DNA from: Coriobacteriaceae bacterium AM100-PB1-1D-6A
Lineage (GTDB): Bacteria > Actinomycetota > Coriobacteriia > Coriobacteriales > Coriobacteriaceae
Direction: 5' to 3'
NCBI GenBank assembly: GCA_027660625.1
Contig: JAQDNC010000017.1
Coordinates: forward strand, 1-35,272
Length of the DNA stretch: 35,272 bases
The position numbers and the translations under genes are program-made. Below the pieces are notes generated by a model. That model made no database searches and was not told the origin of the DNA. It saw only the letters and a list, made by a program, of their open reading frames with translations. The stretch's first letter is position 1. Every line of letters begins with the position of its first letter. Below, in pieces: positions 27,205-35,272 of this stretch.

Positions 27205-28131
27205 ATGGAAGCACAGGAAAACTCCCAGACTGAGCAGAATGGTCAGGCGCCCAAGAAGCGCGAGCTGGCGCTCGTATCGCGCAGCACCTATATCAAGGAG
27301 AAGGCGCTGCAGTGGATCTTCTTTGCCTGCGCGTTCTTGGCGGTTGTTACCGTCATCCTGATTTTTGTCTTTACCACGTACTCGGCGCTGCCCGTCTTTA
27401 CCGACATCGGTCTGGCGGACTTCTTTAGCTTTACGTGGGCGCCCTCTGAGGGTCACTACGGCATCGTGTCGCTGCTTGCCGGCTCGGGTCTGGTGACCGT
27501 CGGCGCGCTCGCCATGGGTGTGCCCCTAGGCGTGGGCACGGCCGTGTATCTGGTCGAGATCGCCAGCAAGCGCGTGCGCAAGCTCATCAGCCCTGCCGTT
27601 GACCTGTTGGCCGGCATCCCTTCTATCATCTATGGCTTCTTTGGCATGATCATCATCCGCCCGTTTATCGCACAACTGACCGGCGGTCTTGGTTTTGGCG
27701 CGCTGACGGCGTGGTTCGTGCTCGCCATTATGATCGTGCCCACCATCACGACGCTTACCATCGATGCTCTCAATTCCATTCCCATGGGCATTCGCGAGGC
27801 ATCGTATGCCATGGGCGCCACCAAGTGGCAGACCATCTACAAGGTCGTGCTGCCGGCCGCCAAGCTGGGCATTGTGGACGCCATCGTTTTGGGCATGGGG
27901 CGCGCCATCGGCGAGACCATGGCCGTGCTCATGGTCGTGGGTAATGCTCCGGTCATTCCCGATAGCATCGCGAGCCCCATCTCAACGCTCACGAGCCAGA
28001 TTGCGCTCGACATGAGCTACTCCTCGGGTTTGCACCGCTCGGCGCTCTTTGGCATGGGCGTGGTCCTGTTTATCATCTCCGCCGCGCTGGTGGGCATTGT
28101 CCGTTTGATTTCCAAGAAGAAGAGGGGGTAG
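27205..28131 (+). CDS. pstC: Phosphate ABC transporter permease PstC
   Basis: PstC is one of two permease subunits. The 308-residue protein has a cytoplasmic N-terminal stretch of about 35 residues and about six membrane segments. The permease blocks PAVDLLAGIPSIIYGFFG and the EAA-like loop IREASYAMGATKWQTIYKVVLPAA are present, with GRAIGETMAVLMVVGN typical of PstC. The ATG at 27205 lies 9 nt after AAGGGGA; an in-frame GTG at 27196 is too close to that site. Confidence 0.95.
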   Translation: MEAQENSQTEQNGQAPKKRELALVSRSTYIKEKALQWIFFACAFLAVVTVILIFVFTTYSALPVFTDIGLADFFSFTWAPSEGHYGIVSLLAGSGLVTVGALAMGVPLGVGTAVYLVEIASKRVRKLISPAVDLLAGIPSIIYGFFGMIIIRPFIAQLTGGLGFGALTAWFVLAIMIVPTITTLTIDALNSIPMGIREASYAMGATKWQTIYKVVLPAAKLGIVDAIVLGMGRAIGETMAVLMVVGNAPVIPDSIASPISTLTSQIALDMSYSSGLHRSALFGMGVVLFIISAALVGIVRLISKKKRG

Positions 28132-28134
28132 GCT

Positions 28135-29040
28135 ATGTCCGATTCCGTTGACACGACGGTCGATACGACCTCGTCGCGCGAGCGCATCAAGCGTGCCCTT
28201 TCCCACGGCAAGAAGGGCCGCATCAACAAGGACCTGTCCAACAAACTCATGCTCGGCGTGTTCCGCGTTGCGGCCTATATCACTACGCTGGTGTTGGTCG
28301 CCATTATCGCCTACGTGGTCATCAACGGCTTGCCGCATATCTCGCTCGACTTTATCTTTGGTTGGCCCCAGGGCGTCAACGCCGAAGGCGGTATTTGGCC
28401 CACGATCGTCTCGACCATCTACGTGACGGTGCTTGCCATGCTCATCTGCACGCCGATTGCCGTGCTGGCGGCCGTCTATCTTGCCGAATACGCCAAGCAG
28501 GGTAAGGTCGTCGAGCTCATTCGCTATGCTGCCGACGCTTTGGCCTCGGTGCCCTCCATCGTTATGGGCCTGTTTGGCTACGCCTTGTTTGTCGAGGCCA
28601 TGGGCTTGGGTCTTTCGATGGTCTCGGCCGCTTTGGCGCTCGCGCTCTTGATGCTTCCCATCGTCATGCGCACCACCGAGGAGGCCATTCGCGCCGTGCC
28701 GCGCTATATCCGTTGGGGTGCGTACGGCCTGGGCGCCACCAAGTGGCAGGTCGTTTCCAAGATCGTGCTTCCTTCTGCCTTTGGCCGCATCGCCACCGGT
28801 ATCGTCCTTGCCATCGGCCGTGCCATCGGCGAGACTGCGGTGGTGCTCTACACCATGGGTCAGGCCATCAACCTGCCTATCTCGCCACTCGATTCCGGCC
28901 GCCCCATGACGGTCCACCTGTACCTGCTTGCCAACGACGGCATCAACATGAACGCAGCCTATGGCACCGCGCTCCTGTTGATGGTGATCATTTTGGCTTT
29001 CAACCTGTTTGCGCGCTTCCTGTCGCGCAAGCGCCGCTAG
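28135..29040 (+). CDS. pstA: Phosphate ABC transporter permease PstA
   Basis: PstA is the second permease subunit. The 301-residue protein has an N-terminal basic cytoplasmic stretch, six membrane segments and the EAA-like loop VPRYIRWGAYGLGATKWQVVSKIVLPSA. GRAIGETAVVLYTMGQA fits PstA. GAGGGGG precedes the ATG, and the gene starts 3 bp after pstC. Confidence 0.95.
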   Translation: MSDSVDTTVDTTSSRERIKRALSHGKKGRINKDLSNKLMLGVFRVAAYITTLVLVAIIAYVVINGLPHISLDFIFGWPQGVNAEGGIWPTIVSTIYVTVLAMLICTPIAVLAAVYLAEYAKQGKVVELIRYAADALASVPSIVMGLFGYALFVEAMGLGLSMVSAALALALLMLPIVMRTTEEAIRAVPRYIRWGAYGLGATKWQVVSKIVLPSAFGRIATGIVLAIGRAIGETAVVLYTMGQAINLPISPLDSGRPMTVHLYLLANDGINMNAAYGTALLLMVIILAFNLFARFLSRKRR

Positions 29041-29052
29041 TTAAGGAGTCCC

Positions 29053-29856
<804 letters not shown>

Positions 29857-29948
29857 TCGGTGCGACTAGTCCCAAGTCGATCGGACCTGGTCCGGTGCGT
29901 ATTCACTGTGCGGGCGGCATGACCGCACCCAACTGATTGGAGTGAACC

Positions 29949-30806
29949 ATGCGCAAACTGTTTTCCCGTCAGCTCATCGAGGCCCGTCATGAGATGCTGA
30001 GCATCTACGAGGCCGTCGATCTGGCGCTTCACGACGCCGTGAAGGCCTATGTGACCGATGACCGCAAGCTTGCCACCAAGACCAAGAGGCGCACGCTTTC
30101 GATTGACGCGCGCTGCGCCAACTTGGAGGCCGTGTGCTACAACCTGATTGCAACGCAGTCGCCGGTCGCTTCCGACTTCCGCTTGCTGCAGACAATCATC
30201 TACGTCGACTTTAACCTGCAGCGCATGACCGATAAGGTTCGCCAGATCTGCCGCGCCACGCGTCACATGGTCAAGGCCGATATCTCGCTGCCTCAGGAGC
30301 TTGTCGGTACAGTTGAGGCCGAGGCCGAAGCCGTATACCAGGTGCTGGGCTCGTCGCTTTCCGCGCTCGTCACCAACGACATGTCCATCATCTGCAACCT
30401 GGCCGTCGAGGACGAGCCGGTGCACGCGGCCTACGAGAAGTTCTTCCGTACCTTCAACCGCATGGACGCGGGCGAGTTTATGGATGATGATAGCAACTAC
30501 GACGACCTGCGCCGCGCCATCATGGTTTCGCGCTATCTCGATCGCATCGCCTCGATTTCCATCGATGCCGCCTGTCGTCTGACCTTCCTTTTGACCGGCC
30601 AGCGCATGAACGCCGGCGATATCGCCCGCACGGACGAGGATGAGCTCGAGAGCATGCGCGTACCTTCGGGCGAGGGCGTCATTATGAGGCCCGCCGTCGA
30701 TGCGCACTATGTTGCCAAGGTGCCCGCTAACGAGGTGAGCGAGGGTCTTCGCTACTTGCTGAATCATCTTGAGGACGAGGATGATGGCGAGGACGACGAG
30801 GAGTAG
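29949..30806 (+). CDS. phoU: Phosphate transport regulator PhoU
   Basis: PhoU is a helical cytoplasmic protein that couples Pst transport to phosphate signalling. Two three-helix repeats are visible, beginning RQLIEARHEMLSIYEAVDLAL and, in the second half, MVSRYLDRIASISIDAACRL. At 285 residues it is longer than the usual 220-240; the extra is a C-terminal part ending in an acidic run (EDEDDGEDDEE). TTGGAGTGAACC precedes the ATG. No phoR/phoB two-component genes are in the window. Confidence 0.9.
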   Translation: MRKLFSRQLIEARHEMLSIYEAVDLALHDAVKAYVTDDRKLATKTKRRTLSIDARCANLEAVCYNLIATQSPVASDFRLLQTIIYVDFNLQRMTDKVRQICRATRHMVKADISLPQELVGTVEAEAEAVYQVLGSSLSALVTNDMSIICNLAVEDEPVHAAYEKFFRTFNRMDAGEFMDDDSNYDDLRRAIMVSRYLDRIASISIDAACRLTFLLTGQRMNAGDIARTDEDELESMRVPSGEGVIMRPAVDAHYVAKVPANEVSEGLRYLLNHLEDEDDGEDDEE

Positions 30807-30844
30807 GGCAGCTTCGTTCGTCGAAAGATTGTAAATACCTAAGT

Positions 30845-30880
30845 GAGCGCGGTCTTGCACATGCAGGGCCGCGCTCTTGC
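30845..30880 (+). terminator. Hairpin after phoU
   Basis: GAGCGCGG (30845-30852) and CCGCGCTC (30869-30876) form an 8-bp stem, extended by a T-G and a C-G pair (10 bp in all), with a 12-nt loop and a poor T tract (TTGCGTT). It is probably the end of the pst transcript, but a weak one. Confidence 0.5.
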
Positions 30881-30926
30881 GTTAGCATGGGACTACTTGT
30901 ATGGCTGTTAGCGGAGGCGATTGGCA

Positions 30927-31664
30927 ATGGATAATTATTTGGACTTGATGCGCGCTCGCCGCGAGCAGATTCTCGAACGCTTTTATGCCGCACTCGATCG
31001 CGCGGGTCGTTCTCACGATGCCGCACGTCTGATTGCCGTCTCCAAGACCGTTGGCGTCGATGAGACCGTTGCCGCCATCCAGGCAGGGTATCGTCATTTT
31101 GCCGAGAACCGTCCGCAGGAGCTTGTTCGCAAGCTTGCGGGCTTGGCTGAACATCCAGAGCTGCCTGCGGTGCGTTTTGACATGATTGGCAACCTTCAGA
31201 CTAACAAGATCAATGCGGTGTTGGGTTCGGCCGAGCTGATTCATTCGGTGGGATCGCTGCATTTGGCGCAGGCCGTTTCGAGTCGCGCGGTCCGCAAGAT
31301 TGAGGCGGGCGAGCTTGTCGGCCCTCAGCATGTGCTGATCGAGGTCAATGTGAGTGGCGAAGAGTCAAAGGGCGGCTTTTCGCCCGACGAGATTCGCGCC
31401 TCCGCCGGCGAGCTTGCGGAGCTTGAGGGAATTTGTGTGCAGGGGCTTATGACCATGGCACCCCGGGGGAATAAGGATGTGGCGCGCCGCACCTTTGCCG
31501 GGCTGCGCGAGCTGAGGGATGAGCTTGAGGCGGCATATCCCGATCTTGAACTGCCCGAGCTTTCCTGCGGCATGAGCGAGGACTTTGAGCCTGCCCTTGA
31601 GGAGGGCTCAACGCTTGTTCGCCTAGGCAGGGTGGTATTTAGCCCGGAGTTTGAAGTAAAATAA
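30927..31664 (+). CDS. yggS: PLP homeostasis protein YggS/YlmE
   Basis: This is a pyridoxal-phosphate-binding protein of the COG0325/PLPBP family that affects PLP and amino acid homeostasis. PLP-binding Lys40 lies in LIAVSKTV, followed by GYRHFAENRPQEL, FDMIGNLQTNKI and the C-terminal SCGMSEDFEPAL. The length of 245 residues is usual. The ATG at 30927 lies 9 nt after GCGGAGG; a TTG at 30921 is too near. In many Gram-positives it lies directly before sepF, as here. Confidence 0.95.
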   Translation: MDNYLDLMRARREQILERFYAALDRAGRSHDAARLIAVSKTVGVDETVAAIQAGYRHFAENRPQELVRKLAGLAEHPELPAVRFDMIGNLQTNKINAVLGSAELIHSVGSLHLAQAVSSRAVRKIEAGELVGPQHVLIEVNVSGEESKGGFSPDEIRASAGELAELEGICVQGLMTMAPRGNKDVARRTFAGLRELRDELEAAYPDLELPELSCGMSEDFEPALEEGSTLVRLGRVVFSPEFEVK

Positions 31665-31724
31665 TGCTTTGAAGTGCGCAATGATTATCGGAGCGCCTGC
31701 ACTAAACCGCGAGAGGACACAACC

Positions 31725-32447
31725 ATGGGCTTCCTTGACGAGATTAAAAATAAAATGCACCTGGGCCAGCAGGGTTACGACCAGGGTTATGGCCAAGATG
31801 ACGACTACGGTTACGATGACGGCTACGACGATGGCTACCAGAACAACGGCTACAGCGGTGCCTCGGGCGAGGGCTTCTACACCCAGGATGAGCCGAGCAA
31901 CGGTCTTCTGGGTCAGACGCGCCGCGGCGAGGCCGAGTCGGTTGCCGTGTACACGCGTTCCGGTCAGCTGGTGGGCGATGATTCCCGTCACGCTACGACC
32001 TACAACCCGCCTTCTCGTTCGCAGGAGACGGCCGCTGGCGGTTATCGCCCCGGTGCCTACGACACGCCGTCGAGCTACGCCGAGAACACCCGCGTTCGCG
32101 CTGCCGCTCCCGCGCCTGCTCCCTCACCGAGCGATGCTTCGACCTATGCGAACAACATCATCAACGCCACGCCTCAGCTGCCGGCATACGTTCTTCGCCC
32201 CGAGAGCTACGACGACGTTGAGACCGTGGTGCGTCGCGTACGCACTAAGCAGCCCGTGGCGCTGATCTTTGTGGGCGTGCGTACCGAGGTCGCCAAGCGC
32301 GTCCTGGACTTCTCTTATGGCTTTGCCTGCGGCCTGGGCGCCACGGTCAAAGAGGTGGGCGACCGCGTGTTTATGGTGCTGCCCGCCGGCTGCGAGGTCA
32401 AGGATTCCGACCTCAAGAAGCTCCGTGCCGACGGCTACCTTAAGTAA
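31725..32447 (+). CDS. sepF: Cell division protein SepF
   Basis: SepF tethers FtsZ to the membrane in bacteria without FtsA. The N-terminal MGFLDEIKNKMHLG is the amphipathic membrane-binding helix. A linker of about 125 residues follows, first acidic and aromatic with repeated G-Y-D units, then basic and P/S-rich. The C-terminal SepF domain (YVLRPESYDDVETVVRRV through GDRVFMVLPAGCEV) is intact. GAGAGGA precedes the ATG at 31725. The length of 240 residues is above the common 150-200 because of the linker. yggT begins in the same frame just after its TAA. Confidence 0.95.
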   Translation: MGFLDEIKNKMHLGQQGYDQGYGQDDDYGYDDGYDDGYQNNGYSGASGEGFYTQDEPSNGLLGQTRRGEAESVAVYTRSGQLVGDDSRHATTYNPPSRSQETAAGGYRPGAYDTPSSYAENTRVRAAAPAPAPSPSDASTYANNIINATPQLPAYVLRPESYDDVETVVRRVRTKQPVALIFVGVRTEVAKRVLDFSYGFACGLGATVKEVGDRVFMVLPAGCEVKDSDLKKLRADGYLK

Positions 32448-32468
32448 AGACAAGACGAGGAGATTCTC

Positions 32469-32750
32469 ATCAACATCTACACCATTGTCCAGCTGGTCAA
32501 TACGCTGTTCAACTTTTACTCCACACTCATCGTGGTCTACTGCCTTATGACGTGGATTCCCATGAAGCAGGGCGGATTGCTGCAGGATATCGCCGCAGTC
32601 CTCGATAGCGTGTGTGGCCCGTGGCTCAATCTGTTCCGTCGGTTTATCCCGCCGATGGGCGGCGTCGATTTTTCGCCGGTCGTTGCGATTATTGCGTTGC
32701 AGTTGGTGCAGAAGCTGGTTCTGCAACTTCTTATAGGTATACTCATATAA
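32469..32750 (+). CDS. yggT: YggT-family membrane protein, non-canonical start
   Basis: The reading frame from the sepF stop to 32750 encodes a small protein with two membrane segments: TIVQLVNTLFNFYSTLIVVYCLMTW and VVAIIALQLVQKLVLQLLIGILI, joined by a loop with LNLFRRFIPPMGGVDFSP. This is the YggT pattern, and its place between sepF and divIVA is the usual one. There is no ATG, GTG or TTG before the first membrane segment; the first GTG is at 32532, in the middle of it. GAGGAG at 32457-32462 lies 6 nt before an ATC at 32469, which I take as the start (93 residues). ATT at 32463 or read-through from sepF are alternatives. Confidence 0.75.
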   Translation: MNIYTIVQLVNTLFNFYSTLIVVYCLMTWIPMKQGGLLQDIAAVLDSVCGPWLNLFRRFIPPMGGVDFSPVVAIIALQLVQKLVLQLLIGILI

Positions 32751-32812
32751 GACTGGCTTAGTAACTCACGTCGGGCGCACGGCGCCAAGGCGAAGATAAA
32801 GGAGAACTTGTT

Positions 32813-33490
32813 ATGGCTATTACCCCTGCTGACATTCAGGCTCAGACCTTCTCTGAGGCCAAGCGCGGCTACGATCCCGCCGAGGTCGACGTCTTCCTGG
32901 AGACCCTGTCCTCTGAGGTCGACGCCATGCTCGCCAAGATTGTCGATCTTAAGGGTCGCCTGACCGCCACCGAGCAGCAGCTCGCCGACACGCAGGCCCA
33001 GCTCGCTCAGGCTCAGGATGCTGCCGCTCAGGCCGTCCCTGCTGCCCCGGTCGCTGCTCCCGCCCCCGACTTCTCTGCTCAGGAGCGTCAGATCTCCGCT
33101 GCTCTCATCGCTGCCCAGCAGACCGCCGAGAGCATCGTCAGCGATGCCAATGAGAACGCTGACCGCATCCGCAACGAGGCCGACGCTAAGGCCCGCGAGG
33201 TCATCCGCCAGGCTCTGACCGAGAAGCAGGCCGAGCTCGAGGAGATCGACCGTCTGAAGGCTTCCCGTGAGGAGTTCAAAGCCGAGTACCTCAAGCTCAT
33301 CCAGCACTTCATGGACGATGCGCAGAATTCCTTCCCGTCCGACCTTATGGCCTCCACGCCGGTCGGTTCTGCGGCTTCTCCTGCAGTGACCGTTCCCGCC
33401 GCCGAGCCGCTGCCTGTCGCTGATCCGGTTGTTCCCGTGGCTGACCCCTTCGCCCCGATCGACAACTTTGCCGCCGACGACCTGGACTAG
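32813..33490 (+). CDS. divIVA: DivIVA-family polar/septal protein
   Basis: DivIVA marks curved membrane at poles and septa and recruits other proteins. The N-terminal ITPADIQAQTFSEAKRGYDPAEVDVFL is the lipid-binding DivIVA motif. Coiled-coil heptads span about residues 25-68 and 90-165, separated by an alanine/proline-rich break, and the C-terminus is a low-complexity acidic tail. The length of 225 residues is usual. AAAGGAG precedes the ATG. It closes the division block, with a terminator after it. Confidence 0.92.
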   Translation: MAITPADIQAQTFSEAKRGYDPAEVDVFLETLSSEVDAMLAKIVDLKGRLTATEQQLADTQAQLAQAQDAAAQAVPAAPVAAPAPDFSAQERQISAALIAAQQTAESIVSDANENADRIRNEADAKAREVIRQALTEKQAELEEIDRLKASREEFKAEYLKLIQHFMDDAQNSFPSDLMASTPVGSAASPAVTVPAAEPLPVADPVVPVADPFAPIDNFAADDLD

Positions 33491-33516
33491 CGCCAGAGCT
33501 ACAATCTCGTGTCCTT

Positions 33517-33548
33517 AAGAGGAGCTCGCACCTGCGGGCTCCTTTTTT
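33517..33548 (+). terminator. Terminator after divIVA
   Basis: A stem around GGAGC/GCTCC (33521-33525 with 33538-33542), extended on both sides with A-T and G-U pairs, is followed by six T. Confidence 0.9.
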
Positions 33549-33623
33549 AGTAGATTTTGGGACATGCCTTAATTTCTACCTTTTATCAATTTTATATACG
33601 GTGCTCCGCAGAGAGCCTGTCAC

Positions 33624-33640
33624 AAGCTCGATATGCTTGA
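33624..33640. repeat. Dyad copy 1: AAGCTCGATATGCTTGA
   Basis: This 17-bp segment matches the copy at 33698-33714 at 14 positions. The CTCGA...TTGAG arms form a dyad. It lies in the 369-bp gene-free stretch after divIVA. Confidence 0.5.
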
Positions 33641-33697
33641 GAGACAATCCGATGCGTCATTTCACATTGTGGGTGAAAGTCCCCGCAATCATTGACT

Positions 33698-33714
33698 AAG
33701 TTCGATATGTTCGA
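33698..33714. repeat. Dyad copy 2: AAGTTCGATATGTTCGA
   Basis: The second copy has TTCGA...TCGAA arms. It directly follows TTGACT (33692-33697), a good -35 match, but the next six bases are a poor -10. The rest of 33549-33859 is AT-richer than the window and holds no gene I can support. Confidence 0.5.
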
Positions 33715-33859
33715 AATCCATATCACGTACATGGGTAATAACGGTATATGGAGGCTCGCAAGTAGTCAAAGTAACCGAACCGGGGCAGAAAGGTGCGCAA
33801 ACAAACCGCGACGAACAGCTTCTTCCGCATTTCCTTAGGCAAGCGAAAAGAGGGATGGC

Positions 33860-34288
33860 ATGATGGCCAAGAGCTACGTAAAGATTGTAATTGTTGTTCT
33901 TGCAGTTGGTCTTGCAATGGCGCTATGTGCATCGTTTGCGACGTATAGGTCCGAGCAGTCGTTTATTGATGGCGCTGAAAATGGGTTTGGCATAGACGGG
34001 ATGTATGCCAGCGGTGATGCAATCAGGCCGTCTATGGCGATTCTTGCGGGCGAAGATATGGAATGGCAAATCTGTAATGCCGATGGCTCTTGTATGAGTG
34101 GTCGTTTGGCTGCAACAAGCGATCCGAATTCGTTTGATCTTCTCGACGATGATGGAGCGGATTGCGGTTCTGTTCACCTGTCATATGCATCGCGAGATGG
34201 GATGGACGGCATTCTCTATGTCTCTCACAAGATTGGTGATTTCAAGATGCGCAGGACTAACCGCGTGCCGGCTTTTATTGAGGAATGA
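33860..34288 (+). CDS. Small exported or membrane-anchored protein, unknown
   Basis: The 142-residue protein starts with a hydrophobic segment (YVKIVIVVLAVGLAMALCASFA) that is either an uncleaved anchor or a signal peptide. The remaining 115 residues are polar, acidic and contain three cysteines (ICNADGSC and DDGADCGS), which could form disulphides. I do not recognise the family. AGAGGGA precedes the ATG; the second codon is also ATG. Base composition is lower in GC than that of the division genes, and it is followed by no close partner. It may be a lineage-specific or acquired gene. Confidence 0.6.
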   Translation: MMAKSYVKIVIVVLAVGLAMALCASFATYRSEQSFIDGAENGFGIDGMYASGDAIRPSMAILAGEDMEWQICNADGSCMSGRLAATSDPNSFDLLDDDGADCGSVHLSYASRDGMDGILYVSHKIGDFKMRRTNRVPAFIEE

Positions 34289-34382
34289 TGGCTGCCGTGT
34301 TAGTCGCCTACGGCTCGGCCATGTATTCGTGAAAGCTGTTCCATCTGTATTCCAATAGGGAAACGCGTGCGCCCTGGGCGCG

Positions 34383-34422
34383 AAAACGCCGAGCTCTGCG
34401 TGTGATAGGGCAGAACTCGGCG
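34383..34422 (-). terminator. Terminator of the nitroreductase gene
   Basis: CGCCGAG-C-TCTGC (34387-34399) and GCAGA-A-CTCGGCG (34410-34422) form a 12-pair stem with one mismatch and a 10-nt loop. On the minus strand it is followed by TTTT (34386-34383), which fits termination of the leftward gene. It could also block rightward transcription, though without a T tract. Confidence 0.7.
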
Positions 34423-34466
34423 AAGGGCGCGTGGTAAAAGGTAGGTTTTAGGGCATGTGCCAATTA

Positions 34467-34997
34467 CTACTTGAGGAGGAAGTCGGAGAGGGGAATGGTA
34501 CGGGCCTCGCGATGCTCGGGATCGGTGATGTGGTCGGCAGGATAGCCACAGACGAGCATGTGATAGGGATAGACGCCCTCGGGTAGGTTGAACCGCTCTC
34601 GGGCTAGCTCGGGCTTAAAATGGCATACCCAACACGTTCCCAGGCCTTGCTCCTCGGCCTCCATCATCATTTGATCGCAAACAATCGAGGTGTCGATAGC
34701 GCTGGAGTTCATCTGGTCATAGGGGCGAACCCAAGCGTCGTCGGTAACGCTGCAAATGAGGAAGATGAGCGGAGCGCCAAAGATGGACCCATCACGAGCA
34801 AACCGAGGCTGACAAGCAGCCGCCTTCTCCAAAAGCTCGGGCGTATCCAACACCATCACACGGGTTGGATGATTATTACAAGCAGAAGGAGCAATACGCC
34901 CAGCCTCAACAATGGCATCCACCACAGCCTGCTCCACAGAACGATCCTCAAACAAACGACAAGAATACCGACCCCGAGCCAGATCCAAATAGCCCAT
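34467..34997 (-). CDS. Nitroreductase family protein
   Basis: This is an FMN-dependent nitroreductase-type protein of 176 residues. The N-terminal ARGRYSCRLFEDRSV matches the family's RRSIRxF FMN-phosphate motif, SACNNHPTRVMVLD the second block, and EEQGLGTCWVCHF with LVCGYP the C-terminal block. The physiological substrate is not evident. The start at 34997 is chosen because GGAGG lies 8 nt upstream on the minus strand; the frame is open from a TTG five codons earlier. The first 170 bp are strikingly rich in G and T on the coding strand compared with the rest. It is the only leftward gene in the window. Confidence 0.88.
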   Translation of the reverse strand: MGYLDLARGRYSCRLFEDRSVEQAVVDAIVEAGRIAPSACNNHPTRVMVLDTPELLEKAAACQPRFARDGSIFGAPLIFLICSVTDDAWVRPYDQMNSSAIDTSIVCDQMMMEAEEQGLGTCWVCHFKPELARERFNLPEGVYPYHMLVCGYPADHITDPEHREARTIPLSDFLLK

Positions 34998-35084
34998 AAC
35001 CAAACCCTCCAAAGCTAATAAAACAACCCAAAACTAAGCAAAAGGGTACCCAAAGCCCCATCCAGCCAAACGTTTAAGGCGGTC

Positions 35085-35162
35085 CCAAAGTTTCCAATCG
35101 GGCCCCAAGGTCCTGCCAACAAAAGCCTCATCGCTTTCAAAGTATCAGCCAAAGTTTCCAAT
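35085..35162. repeat. Two copies of CCAAAGTTTCCAAT
   Basis: The 14-mer occurs at 35085-35098 and 35149-35162, 64 bp apart, in the gene-free stretch upstream of the nitroreductase. No gene is seen between 34998 and 35265. The repeat could be an operator pair or part of a repeat family. Confidence 0.45.
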
Positions 35163-35218
35163 GGTGGTACGTAAGGGAGCGGGCCCGACCGCTAATAACC
35201 TTTTGAACGACTCGGGGG

Positions 35219-35272
35219 TGCGGACAGAAAGTTGGACCGCGGGGCGGTCCGGACTGGAGGTTCGCATGTACA
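35219..35272 (+). mobile_element. Possible left end of an IS3-family element (cut by window edge)
   Basis: TGCGGACAGAAAGTTGGACC begins with the TG dinucleotide and carries the AAAGTTGGAC string that resembles AAAAGTTAGAC ends of IS3/IS150-type elements. A 7-bp hairpin GGACCGC/GCGGTCC follows (35234-35240 with 35244-35250), then CTGGAGG and an ATG at 35266 with good spacing, as for a short orfA leader. Only two codons are visible, so this is tentative. Confidence 0.3.

Noticed and set aside
33698..33716. Second LexA box at the dyad after divIVA (CGAACATATCGAAC on the minus strand)
   Set aside because: The left half fits, but the right half is a direct CGAAC, not the inverted GTTCG needed for a LexA dimer.

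Overview
The window reads as chromosomal DNA of a high-GC Gram-positive anaerobe, most likely a Coriobacteriia member close to Collinsella. This is inferred from the gene set and its order: an actinobacterial-type division cluster that lacks ftsA but carries sepF, yggT and divIVA, combined with a fermentative arginine deiminase operon. I could not run a database search, so the genus is a judgement. Almost all genes lie on the + strand. The exceptions are a nitroreductase at the right end and the shadows of real genes.

Layout. (1) 25-3993: arginine catabolism, with arginine deiminase, ornithine carbamoyltransferase and a YfcC-type antiporter where ArcD would be expected. A strong terminator follows, then about 390 bp of gene-free DNA that holds a 12-bp hairpin, a 92-nt nested inverted repeat and a diverged 73-bp tandem repeat. 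(2) 4548-9401: a DUF1846 (UPF0371) protein, a small winged-helix protein with its own terminator, and CTP synthase followed almost immediately by a XerD-type recombinase. A terminator with a perfect 20-bp stem closes this block. (3) 9505-9863: an elaborate control region for the division and cell wall (dcw) cluster. It holds a MerR-like dyad, a 20-bp palindrome, an SOS-box-like site, a G-quadruplex/TGGGG array, a good sigma-70 promoter with a palindrome filling its spacer, and a second matching palindrome in the leader.

(4) 9864-25355: mraZ, rsmH, an ftsL-like gene, ftsI, murF, mraY, murD, ftsW, murG, murC, murB, ftsQ, ftsZ. murE is absent from its usual place between ftsI and murF. The enzymes build lipid II (MurB, MurC, MurD, MurF, MraY, MurG), FtsW and FtsI polymerise and cross-link it at the septum, and FtsQ/FtsL-like/FtsZ form the divisome. 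(5) 25570-30806: pgeF, then pstSCAB-phoU for high-affinity phosphate uptake. This block separates ftsZ-pgeF from the genes that usually follow them. (6) 30927-33490: yggS, sepF, yggT, divIVA, the remainder of the division block. yggT appears to lack a canonical start codon.

(7) 33491-35272: a more AT-rich accessory-looking tail with a pair of covarying dyads, an unrecognised small exported or membrane-anchored protein, a nitroreductase on the minus strand, a duplicated 14-mer, and at the very edge what may be the left end of an IS3-family element. No tRNA, rRNA or CRISPR array was seen.
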